Positions 1 to 7,904 of a DNA stretch of 64,000 nucleotides are shown piece by piece. The notes beneath the pieces are model-generated. The model made no database searches. It had not been told where the DNA came from and saw nothing but the letters and a program-made list of their open reading frames with translations. The stretch lies in assembly GCF_900129795.1 (NCBI RefSeq), contig NZ_FQWW01000011.1:62001-126000 (forward strand), read 5' to 3'. The DNA is from Flavobacterium sp. CF108. Lineage in GTDB: Bacteria; Bacteroidota; Bacteroidia; Flavobacteriales; Flavobacteriaceae. A program made the position numbers and the translations under genes. Numbering within the stretch: the first letter of the stretch is position 1; each line of letters begins with the position of its first letter.

Positions 1-2334
1 CAGACAAAGATGAATTTAAACGATAACTGGCTGTATCTTGAAAATCATACTTCAAATCTTACCGAAGCTCAAAAGGCTTCAAACTGGACTTCGCTAAATT
101 TACCACATACCTGGAACGCCGAAGATGCAACCGATTTATACCCGGGTTATCGACGTGACGCAAGCTGGTATCAAAAGAAATTAAATATTCCGCAAATTGA
201 TAAAAACAAAGTGTATTCGTTATACTTTGAAGGTTCAAATATTACAACAAAAGTGTATGTAAACGGAAAAGAAGCCGGCGGGCACATTGGCGGTTATATT
301 GGCTTTTCTATAGACATTACCAACTTTATTAAAGAAGGAAACAACGATATTTTTGTTCGTGTTGATAATAGTTACGACATCGAAATTATTCCGTCTCAAA
401 AAAGTGATTTCTTTATTTATGGCGGAATCACACGCGATGTCTGGTTCGTTTCGAAATACAAAAACCATATTGATAATTTGAAGATTACAACTCCTGAAGT
501 TTCGGCTAAAAGTGCTTCGGTACAAATTGTTTCTTCTTTTGTAAATGTTGATAATTCAAAAGATTTATCGTTAACCGTAACACTTAAAAATCCGAAAGGA
601 AAAAAAGTAGCAAGTAAAACTATTTCTGTTTCAGATAAAACTTCGACAATCACTTTCGAAAACATCAAAAACCCAGAACTTTGGGATACCGAAAAACCAA
701 ATTTATATTCCTTAACGGCTGTTTTATCTGAAAAAAATCAAATTAAAGACAGCGTTTCTGAGAAAGTAGGTTTTAGATGGTTTGAGTTTAAAGATCACGG
801 TCCTTTCTATTTAAACGGAAAACGTTTATTGATTCGCGGAACACATCGCCATGAAGAACAAGCCGGAGTTGGCGCTGCCATGAGCAACGCGCAGCATTGG
901 GCCGACATGAAATCGATAAAAGATATGGGTGCTAACTTTGTTCGTTTAGCACATTATCCGCAAGATCCTGAAATTTACAAAGCTTGTGATGAACTTGGAC
1001 TTTTAGTTTGGGATGAATTACCGTGGTGCCGCGGCGGAATTGGTGATGAACTTTGGCAGACGAATACTAAAAACATGCTTAAAGAAATTATCAATCAAAA
1101 TTACAATCATCCGAGTATTATAATCTGGTCGCTTGGAAATGAAATGAACTGGCTTCCTGATTTTCCAAACGGAGACAATACCGAAAAAACAAATGTCTTT
1201 TTAACGGAACTAAACGACATTGCGCATAAACTGGACCCAACCAGAAAAACGGCCATTAGAAAATATTATGAAGGTTCGCATATTGTGGATGTCTTCTCTC
1301 CTTCTATCTGGTCTGGATGGTATTCAGGAAGTTACAAAAGCTACCAAAAAGCAATTGATGTTTACAAAAAAGAATACAAACATTTCATTCACGCTGAATA
1401 TGGCGGAGACAGCCACGTTGGGCGTCACAGTGAAAATCCGGTAACAGGAGAAAATGTTATTAAAGCGGAAGGCTGGGAAGAAGCAATTGTACAAACTAAA
1501 GTTGCGAATATTGCCCAAATTGGTGATTGGAGCGAAAATTATATCGTTGATTTATTTGACTGGCACTTGCATATATCCGAGAATGACCAAAATTTTGTGG
1601 GAAATGTACAATGGGCATTTAAGGATTTTGCAACGCCTTTACGTCCGGAAGATGATATTCCGTACATGAATCAAAAAGGATTGGTTGATCGAAACGGAAA
1701 TCCTAAAGATGCGTATTATGTTTTTAAAAGTTATTGGGGCAAAGAGCCTTTCGCCTACATAGAATCGCATACGTGGACAGAACGTCAAGGTCCTGAAAAT
1801 ACACCAAGAACAATCAATGTTTTTAGTAATTGCGAAAAAGTTACCTTATTCCACGACGGAAAATCTCTTGGAGAAAAGCTAAGAAATCTTTCGCTGTATC
1901 CTGCAAACGGACTAACTTGGGATGTCAATTTTAAAAAAGGAGAAAATGTTTTAGTTGCTGTTGGTAAAAATAAAGACGGCAAAACGGTTTCTGATACGAT
2001 TAAGGTTAATTATCGTTTCAATAAAAATGACACGGCTTCGTCTTTACAATTGTCTTCAGAGAAACTAAAAAATGGTAATTATCTGGTTACGGCAATTGCG
2101 ATTGATAATAACAATTTACGCTGCTTAGATTATGAAGAAAGTGTTTATTTTCAATGTTTAAAAGGTGGAAAAACTTTGAAGAATCAAGGAACACCAACCG
2201 GAAGTGAATCGATTAAAATGGCAAACGGAAAAGCTTCTATTGAAGTTATTCCTGATGGTTCTAATGATCCTATTGAAATGACGGCGCTGAACCAAAGTTT
2301 TAAAGGGGAATATTTGAAAATTCCTGTTGAATAA
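1..2334 (+). CDS. Glycoside hydrolase family 2 enzyme (beta-galactosidase/beta-glucuronidase type), 5' end cut by window edge
   Basis: This is a GH2 exo-beta-glycosidase, probably secreted to the periplasm. The first ATG is at base 10, but the three codons before it (Q, T, K) are open and in frame. The protein there already begins with the mature-type 'LNDNWLY' of GH2 sugar-binding domains, so the real start and signal peptide probably lie left of the window. Counting from base 10, there is an N-terminal jelly-roll domain (about 1-150), an Ig-like domain (160-260), a TIM barrel (265-580) and C-terminal beta domains. The acid/base is predicted as E378 in 'SLGNEMNW' and the nucleophile as E463 in 'HAEYGGD'. 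It lies 185 bp before a second GH2 gene on the same strand, so the pair is probably the end of a polysaccharide locus that continues to the left. The exact sugar specificity cannot be read from the sequence. Confidence 0.9.
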   Translation, partial: QTKMNLNDNWLYLENHTSNLTEAQKASNWTSLNLPHTWNAEDATDLYPGYRRDASWYQKKLNIPQIDKNKVYSLYFEGSNITTKVYVNGKEAGGHIGGYIGFSIDITNFIKEGNNDIFVRVDNSYDIEIIPSQKSDFFIYGGITRDVWFVSKYKNHIDNLKITTPEVSAKSASVQIVSSFVNVDNSKDLSLTVTLKNPKGKKVASKTISVSDKTSTITFENIKNPELWDTEKPNLYSLTAVLSEKNQIKDSVSEKVGFRWFEFKDHGPFYLNGKRLLIRGTHRHEEQAGVGAAMSNAQHWADMKSIKDMGANFVRLAHYPQDPEIYKACDELGLLVWDELPWCRGGIGDELWQTNTKNMLKEIINQNYNHPSIIIWSLGNEMNWLPDFPNGDNTEKTNVFLTELNDIAHKLDPTRKTAIRKYYEGSHIVDVFSPSIWSGWYSGSYKSYQKAIDVYKKEYKHFIHAEYGGDSHVGRHSENPVTGENVIKAEGWEEAIVQTKVANIAQIGDWSENYIVDLFDWHLHISENDQNFVGNVQWAFKDFATPLRPEDDIPYMNQKGLVDRNGNPKDAYYVFKSYWGKEPFAYIESHTWTERQGPENTPRTINVFSNCEKVTLFHDGKSLGEKLRNLSLYPANGLTWDVNFKKGENVLVAVGKNKDGKTVSDTIKVNYRFNKNDTASSLQLSSEKLKNGNYLVTAIAIDNNNLRCLDYEESVYFQCLKGGKTLKNQGTPTGSESIKMANGKASIEVIPDGSNDPIEMTALNQSFKGEYLKIPVE

Positions 2335-2400
2335 GATTTCTAGCCGCTAAGACACAAAGTTTTTGCCACAGATTAAAAGGATTAAAAAGATTTTAAAAAA

Positions 2401-2493
2401 GTTCCGTTAGGAACTACATATCGGTAGCAACGGATGAAATCCGTTGAAAAATGAATATTATGCCCATAAATAATGTTCCGTAGGAACTATACA
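2401..2493. repeat. Cluster of short palindromes between two GH2 genes
   Basis: Three short palindromes lie in the 185-bp gap: gttcc/ggaac at 2401-2414, caacgga/tccgttg at 2428-2446 and gttcc-gta-ggaac at 2475-2487. The same gttcc(gta)ggaac unit returns at 24532-24607, and a relative (gtccc-gta-gggac) at 51683-51695. This marks a dispersed repeat family and not a gene-specific operator. Confidence 0.7.
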
Positions 2494-2519
2494 TATTACA
2501 CAAACAAAGATTACAAAAA

Positions 2520-4322
2520 ATGAAAAAAATTCTAACACTATTATTCCTGACAACGTTCGCTGCCGGACAATCGCAAGGTTTAATTTCAAACGTTCCAAAC
2601 CGAAACACAACCTCTTTAAACGGCGTTTGGAATTATATTGTTGATCCATATCAAACAGGCTTTTACAGTTTTCACCTTGATCAATACGACAAACAGGAAA
2701 AACCGGCAAAAGGCGCATTTTTCACTAATTATCACGCGGCAAACAAACAGGAATTAGTAGAATATGATTTTGATAAATCGCCAACAATAAATATTCCGGG
2801 CGACTGGAATTCGCAGGTTACGGAACTAAAATATTACGAAGGAAATGTTTGGTTCAAAAAATCTTTTGATTACAATTTGGCCGCTAATAAACGTCTTTTT
2901 GTGTATTTGGGAGCCATCAATTACAAAGCCGATGTTTATTTAAACGGAAAAAAACTGGGAACTCACGAAGGCGGTTTTACTCCGTTTAATTATGAAGTTA
3001 CCACGATTGTAAAACCAAAAGACAATTATTTGGTTATTAAAGTAGACAATACACGCCATAAAGAAGATGTCCCAACAGTTAATACGGATTGGTGGAATTA
3101 TGGCGGAATTACGCGCGATGTAACTTTAATTGAAGAAGAATCTGCATTTATTGAAGATTACACCATTCAGCTTAAAAAAAATAATGCCAATATTATTTCT
3201 GGTTTTATCAAAATCAATAATTTGAATCCTACGCAAAATCAGGCTTCTATTTCTATTCCAGAATTAAAGATCAATTACAAAGGAAAAATTGGCGCTGACG
3301 GAATTTTGAATTTTGAAATTCCAGCTAAAAAGATTTCGTATTGGTCACCGGAAAATCCAAAATTATATGATGTTACAATCGATTTTAACGGAAAGAAATT
3401 AAATGATAAAATTGGTTTTAGAACGATTGAAACACAGGAAGACAAAATTTTATTAAACGGAAAACAGGTCTTTTTAAGAGGAATTTCGATTCATGAAGAA
3501 AATGCAAAAGGCGGACGTGCAAATTCTCAGGAAGATGCTTTACGTTTATTAAACTGGGCAAAAGAATTAGGTTGTAATTATGTTCGTTTGGCGCATTATC
3601 CGCATAACAAAAACATTATTAGAGAGGCTGATAAAATGGGATTAATGGTTTGGGAAGAAATTCCGGTTTACTGGACAGTTGAATTCACCAATAAAAATAC
3701 GTATCAAAATGCCCAAGATCAGTTAACTGCTGCCATTACAAGAGATAAAAACAGAGCGAGTATCGTGATTTGGTCTATGGCAAATGAAACTCCTGTTTCT
3801 GACGCAAGAAACACTTTTATCACGAATTTGGTAACGCATACAAAATCATTGGATAATACAAGATTAATCAGTGCGGCTTTATTAACGCGTAACGGAAAAA
3901 TTGACGATGAAATTGGTAAATCACTTGATATTATTGCTTTCAACCAATATTTAGGCTGGTACGGCGGTAATCTTGAAAATGCTGAAAAAACATTCTGGAC
4001 TACACCATACAACAAACCTGTTTTTGTTTCTGAATTTGGAGGTGATGCTAAAGCAGGATTTCACGGAGATAAAACCGAACGCTGGACAGAAGAATATCAG
4101 GAATATTTATACATCCAGAATTTAAAAATGATTGAAAAAATCCCTCATCTAAGCGGATTGAGTCCGTGGATTTTAGTTGATTTCAGATCGCCAAAAAGAT
4201 TACTTCCGGGTATTCAGGACGGTTACAATCGTAAAGGTTTAATCTCAAACGATGGTGAAAAGAAGAAAGCTTTTTACATTATGCAGAATTGGTACGATAA
4301 AAAGAAAAAAGAAGAAAAGTAA
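2520..4322 (+). CDS. Secreted glycoside hydrolase family 2 protein (beta-glucuronidase/beta-galactosidase type)
   Basis: A 600-aa GH2 hydrolase with an N-terminal signal peptide (about 1-20, ending near 'GQSQG'), so it is periplasmic or outside the cell. The order is jelly-roll (about 30-210, with the typical 'WNYGGITRDV' motif), a short Ig-like domain and a TIM barrel with 'RLAHYPHNK'. The predicted acid/base is E423 in 'SMANETPV' and the nucleophile E505 in 'SEFGGDA'. The acid/base motif is A-N-E, not the usual G-N-E, as in some Bacteroidota GH2 branches. It is shorter than the upstream GH2 and has no C-terminal beta domains. Same strand and similar role suggest joint expression with the upstream GH2. 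The substrate is not known. Confidence 0.9.
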   Translation: MKKILTLLFLTTFAAGQSQGLISNVPNRNTTSLNGVWNYIVDPYQTGFYSFHLDQYDKQEKPAKGAFFTNYHAANKQELVEYDFDKSPTINIPGDWNSQVTELKYYEGNVWFKKSFDYNLAANKRLFVYLGAINYKADVYLNGKKLGTHEGGFTPFNYEVTTIVKPKDNYLVIKVDNTRHKEDVPTVNTDWWNYGGITRDVTLIEEESAFIEDYTIQLKKNNANIISGFIKINNLNPTQNQASISIPELKINYKGKIGADGILNFEIPAKKISYWSPENPKLYDVTIDFNGKKLNDKIGFRTIETQEDKILLNGKQVFLRGISIHEENAKGGRANSQEDALRLLNWAKELGCNYVRLAHYPHNKNIIREADKMGLMVWEEIPVYWTVEFTNKNTYQNAQDQLTAAITRDKNRASIVIWSMANETPVSDARNTFITNLVTHTKSLDNTRLISAALLTRNGKIDDEIGKSLDIIAFNQYLGWYGGNLENAEKTFWTTPYNKPVFVSEFGGDAKAGFHGDKTERWTEEYQEYLYIQNLKMIEKIPHLSGLSPWILVDFRSPKRLLPGIQDGYNRKGLISNDGEKKKAFYIMQNWYDKKKKEEK

Positions 4323-4424
4323 ATTAAGAACCATTACCAATTCATTAACAAAAAACAAACTGTATTTATATGATTTTTCTTCATTATTAACTTACTTTGT
4401 AGTAATTCTAAAAATTGTAACCTT

Positions 4425-4988
4425 ATGAAAAAATTTTATTTAATGGCAGTTACTTTATTTGCTGCCTTTACAGTTCAAGCTCAAGATATAGTAAAATTTG
4501 CTCCGCTTGATGCAAGTCCGGTTGATATTTCTTATTTCCCAAACAAAGCTGTTAAATTCAAAAAAACAGACAATCCTAGTCCGGTTGTAAAAGTTATCTA
4601 CGCAAGACCTTCTGCAAAAGGGAGAACTATTTTTGGTGACGTTGTGAAATTCGGAGAAATCTGGAGAGTTGGTGCTAATGAAAATACAGAAATTAAATTT
4701 TACAAAGCAGTAACAATTGGCGGAAAAAATATTCCAGCTGGATATTACAGTTTATTTGCTATTCCTGAAAAAGACAAATGGACTATCATTATCAATAAAG
4801 AATTAGATTTATGGGGCGGTTATGCTTATGACGAAAGCAAAGACGTGGTAAGAGTTTCTGTTCCGGTTAAATCTGTAAACGAAACTATCGAAGCTTTATC
4901 AATCGCTTTTACAACTCAAGGTAATATAGCTAATCTAGTTATTGGATGGGATAAAACTACGGTTGAATTGCCTATTACGGTTAAATAA
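4425..4988 (+). CDS. Secreted DUF2911 family protein
   Basis: A 187-aa protein with a clear signal peptide (about 1-20, ending 'VQAQ'), followed by a single DUF2911 domain filling the rest. Typical family features are the 'YARPSAKGRTIFGDVV' segment, 'WRVGANE' and a 'WGGYAY' motif. The family is common in Bacteroidota as an exported protein, but no activity is established that I can name. It lies about 100 bp after the GH2 gene and is followed by its own intrinsic terminator, so it is probably a single-gene unit. Confidence 0.85.
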   Translation: MKKFYLMAVTLFAAFTVQAQDIVKFAPLDASPVDISYFPNKAVKFKKTDNPSPVVKVIYARPSAKGRTIFGDVVKFGEIWRVGANENTEIKFYKAVTIGGKNIPAGYYSLFAIPEKDKWTIIINKELDLWGGYAYDESKDVVRVSVPVKSVNETIEALSIAFTTQGNIANLVIGWDKTTVELPITVK

Positions 4989-5013
4989 TTGTTTACGATT
5001 ATAAACTATATAC

Positions 5014-5049
5014 AAAGAGACACTAATTTAAATTAAGTGTCTCTTTTTT
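5014..5049 (+). terminator. Intrinsic terminator after DUF2911 gene
   Basis: The arms aaagagacact (5014-5024) and agtgtctcttt (5036-5046) form an 11-bp stem followed by a T run, 25 bp after the stop codon. Confidence 0.85.
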
Positions 5050-5114
5050 TTGCTTTTATAAGAGTCAATTATACCATAACTAACTATTAATTAACTAACC
5101 ATAAACCAAAAAGA

Positions 5115-6518
5115 ATGAAAAAAACCACTTTACTTTTATTTTTTTTATTATCCGTTTTTTACGGCTATTCTCAGCAAAAATTTAAAATTACATATGAACA
5201 ATTAAAAGAGTATGAAGGTATTTATGAATATGAAAATAATACCACGCTTCAAATTGCTGCATCACCAAAAGATACTATTTTATATGCTATCATTAATGAA
5301 AGTAAGTATTCATTAAAACCTCATGAGAAAGATATTTTCCTGAATATGTCAAAAGAAAAAGTAACTTTTATCAGAAATAATACTGCTTCGATTACGGGTT
5401 ATACTTCTGATGGAAAAACCTTCAAATTAATTAGTAAAAAAGTCGTTTTCCCGAAAGAAATGTGGTATCCAAGACTTAATGCTTCTAAAGATTATAAATA
5501 TGTATATCAGCAGCCTAAAAAAGATCTTGATGGTTTAGTAACCGGGAATTTGGATCAGTCTGGTTTGGACAAAGCATTATTAAATGAAATGATGCAAAAA
5601 ATTGTTAACGGAACTTATCCTAACGTTCACAGCGTTTTAATTATTAAAGATGGGAAACTGGTTTTTGAAGAATACTTTTATGAGTACAACAAAACCAAAC
5701 TTCATGAAATTCGTTCGGCTACAAAAAGCTTTGTCTCGGCACTTACAGGAATTGCTATAGATAAGGGATTTATCAAAAGCAAAAATGAAACGGTACTTTC
5801 CTTTTTTCCTGATTATACGTTTAAAAACCTTACTTCTGATAAAAGACAGATTACGATTGAAAACCTTTTAACCAATCAAAGCGGACTTGATTGTGATGTG
5901 AGCAATCCAAAGTCAGTTGGGAATGAAACTACTATGAACTATTCTGATGACTGGATACAATTTACCTTAGATCTTCCGATGATAGATGTTCCGGGCGGCA
6001 AAGGAATGTATTGTTCCGGAAATCCTATAACATTGGGAAAAATCATTGAAAGAGCAACAAAAATACCTTTACCTGAATTTGCCAAACAGACTCTTTTTAA
6101 AGATTTGGGCATTAAAAATTTTAAATGGAATTTTAAACCCGATGCATCGAGTGCCGAAACTTTCTGTCAGGTTTATTTGAATTCAAGAGATATGGCAAAA
6201 TTAGGAATGCTGTATCTTAATAAAGGGGTTTGGAACGGGAAACAAGTAATATCTAAAGACTGGGTTCAGGAATCCTTAACAAAACATTCTGTTGTGCAAG
6301 GCGTGAATTATGGTTATTTATGGTGGCTAAAATACCTGAATGTTGATGGTGTTCGATATGATGGAAAAGCTGCCCAAGGTAACGGCGGCCAGAAAATTTA
6401 TATTTGGGAAGATCAAAATATGATAACCGTAATTACTGGCGGAAATTATAACTCACAATCACCAAGCGATGAATTGATTCAAAAATATATCCTGCCATCT
6501 TTCAATAAAAAAAAGTAA
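5115..6518 (+). CDS. Secreted serine hydrolase, class C beta-lactamase/DD-peptidase-like (S12 family)
   Basis: A 467-aa exported protein with a signal peptide (about 1-19, 'YGYSQ'). An N-terminal segment of about 130 residues is followed by a beta-lactamase-fold hydrolase domain. The S-x-x-K nucleophile motif is 'SATKS' (S201, K204), followed by the family's 'LLTNQSGLD' helix; late in the protein there is 'GNGGQKIYIW' where the KTG-like strand is expected. Members act as esterases, DD-peptidases or penicillin-binding-like hydrolases in the periplasm. The substrate cannot be assigned, and I see no reason to call it a true beta-lactamase. It converges on the displaced paoC end at 6585. Confidence 0.85.
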   Translation: MKKTTLLLFFLLSVFYGYSQQKFKITYEQLKEYEGIYEYENNTTLQIAASPKDTILYAIINESKYSLKPHEKDIFLNMSKEKVTFIRNNTASITGYTSDGKTFKLISKKVVFPKEMWYPRLNASKDYKYVYQQPKKDLDGLVTGNLDQSGLDKALLNEMMQKIVNGTYPNVHSVLIIKDGKLVFEEYFYEYNKTKLHEIRSATKSFVSALTGIAIDKGFIKSKNETVLSFFPDYTFKNLTSDKRQITIENLLTNQSGLDCDVSNPKSVGNETTMNYSDDWIQFTLDLPMIDVPGGKGMYCSGNPITLGKIIERATKIPLPEFAKQTLFKDLGIKNFKWNFKPDASSAETFCQVYLNSRDMAKLGMLYLNKGVWNGKQVISKDWVQESLTKHSVVQGVNYGYLWWLKYLNVDGVRYDGKAAQGNGGQKIYIWEDQNMITVITGGNYNSQSPSDELIQKYILPSFNKKK

Positions 6519-6541
6519 GCAATGATTAGTTATTAATGGTT

Positions 6542-6580
6542 AATTGTAAATGGTTAATTACCAACTAACATTTACAATTC
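6542..6580. repeat. AT-rich inverted repeat
   Basis: The segments aattgtaaatg and catttacaatt lie on either side of a short spacer just after the serine hydrolase. They may act as a weak transcription end for the convergent genes. There is no clear T run. Confidence 0.4.
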
Positions 6581-6584
6581 ACAA

Positions 6585-6692
6585 TTAAGCAATTATTTTA
6601 TCCAGCGTAATTGGCAAGTCTCTAACACGTTTTCCGGTTGCATTAAAAACAGCATTAGCAATTGCAGGTGCCATTCCAACCAAAGCCGTTTC
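6585..6692 (-). pseudogene. Displaced 3' end of a paoC allele (last 34 codons)
   Basis: Read on the minus strand this encodes a PaoC C-terminus starting at the conserved E-T-A-L-V-G motif and ending 'LDKIIA' and a TAA at 6585-6587. Bases 6590-6692 align without gaps to 11007-11109 in intact paoC, at a constant offset of 4417 bp. I count 9 mismatches in 103 positions. Eight are synonymous and one changes N to D, so both ends evolved as working gene ends before they came to sit together. Homology stops sharply at 6692, where a GC-rich palindrome starts. It has no start codon and is not expected to make a product. Confidence 0.9.
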
Positions 6693-6696
6693 CCCC

Positions 6697-6732
6697 CTGC
6701 TGGCTCGAGCGTCTCGCTCGTGCGCGCGAGGG
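6697..6732. repeat. GC-rich REP-like palindrome at islet edge
   Basis: A very GC-rich patch in AT-rich surroundings. The segments cgagcg (6706-6711) and cgctcg (6715-6720) form a tight hairpin with a 3-base loop, followed by gcgcgcgag, which can pair in alternative ways. It sits exactly between the displaced paoC end and the stop codon of the lipoprotein gene. It resembles REP-type repeats and may be the scar of the event that placed the islet. Confidence 0.65.
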
Positions 6733-6740
6733 TTATATCA

Positions 6741-7904
6741 TTATTTAATTCTCTCATAAACTCTTTTCGGTATTTTATTCAAATCTTTGCCTTGAGATTT
6801 CATTAATGAAATGTATTTTAAATACGATTTTTTTGCATTTTCATTGTCATCAAATCCCCATTGTGCATCTCCTAAATTTAAATAAGCGACAACTCTATCT
6901 GGAGAAAAGTTTACAATATCTAAAAGGATTATTCTGGCTTCATTAAAATTTCCGCCTTCAATTAAATTATATGCACCATCATTATAAATAGTAATATTTT
7001 TATTCGAAATCGGGTAAGCTTTTAAAATATCTGCAATCTTATAAATATCGAGTTGCATTAATTTTTCCTTATTAGAGATGTCATAAAGTGAAACAGTGCT
7101 TTTATTAGTTGTTTTGCTAAATTGTTCGACAATATTATTAAAATCAAAATCTTTAATTGATACCGCTATTTGTTGAACTACTTTTTCTTCGCCACTTGAT
7201 GAACTTCTGTAATAGGTTATTGAATTAGAAAACCAATTATTTTCTTTTTTTAGAAAATCAATGTCCATTGAATTTTGTCCACTTATAAACGTTAATGGAA
7301 TTCCTTTGCTTGAATTATGCCTAATTTTAACAATACAATTTTCAAAACATCTTTCAAAAAGTAAACTTCCTTTTTTACTTTCTAGCGATATACAATTGTC
7401 ATCTTCAATAAGAAGAGTTATGTTTTCATTTTTGATGACAAGAGAATCATTAACAGTATCTCCAACATCATCACTTGAAATGCAATCTGTTTTTGTCCCT
7501 TTTACAATCCTTATATTTTTCAGATTCAAATTATTAATAAAATATCTAACAATTTTAGTGTTTTCATTATTTTGAATTTCCCATTTTGATATTCCTTTCT
7601 TTTTATCTACCCAAATAAATCTATAGTAAGACTTTTCTAATTTATCGATAAATAAAGTTGTTCTAGCTTCGTCTTGTTTTACATGATCAATTTTAGAATT
7701 TGAATCTTCCATTATTCCTTTTTCAAAAATTGAATCGTTGGAAACCTTTATGCTTTCTCCATCATAACCACAATCTACTATTGCAAATTCATTATTTTTT
7801 TGCTGAACTTCTTGCCAAGTTCCTACATAATCTTCGTTGCTATCTAGAGATTTACAGCATATTACTATGCTTAATAAAAATATAATTAATACTAATTTTT
7901 TCAT
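6741..7904 (-). CDS. Lipoprotein with C-terminal TPR-like region, candidate immunity protein
   Basis: A 387-aa protein with a lipoprotein signal peptide (hydrophobic 4-15, lipobox 'VICC' near residue 16). The middle part, about 25-280, has no domain I recognise. The C-terminal 80 or so residues form helical TPR-like repeats ('GDAQWGFDDNENAKKSY'). Its start codon overlaps the stop of the upstream effector gene by 4 bp, so the two are translationally coupled. A periplasm-facing lipoprotein directly after a predicted wall-degrading toxin is the usual place for an immunity protein. That role is inferred from position only. It could also be an accessory factor of unknown function. Confidence 0.75.
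   Translation of the reverse strand: MKKLVLIIFLLSIVICCKSLDSNEDYVGTWQEVQQKNNEFAIVDCGYDGESIKVSNDSIFEKGIMEDSNSKIDHVKQDEARTTLFIDKLEKSYYRFIWVDKKKGISKWEIQNNENTKIVRYFINNLNLKNIRIVKGTKTDCISSDDVGDTVNDSLVIKNENITLLIEDDNCISLESKKGSLLFERCFENCIVKIRHNSSKGIPLTFISGQNSMDIDFLKKENNWFSNSITYYRSSSSGEEKVVQQIAVSIKDFDFNNIVEQFSKTTNKSTVSLYDISNKEKLMQLDIYKIADILKAYPISNKNITIYNDGAYNLIEGGNFNEARIILLDIVNFSPDRVVAYLNLGDAQWGFDDNENAKKSYLKYISLMKSQGKDLNKIPKRVYERIK

Noticed and set aside
2401..2493. Operator for the second GH2 gene
   Set aside because: The same palindromes occur next to unrelated genes at 24532 and 51531, so they are dispersed repeats.
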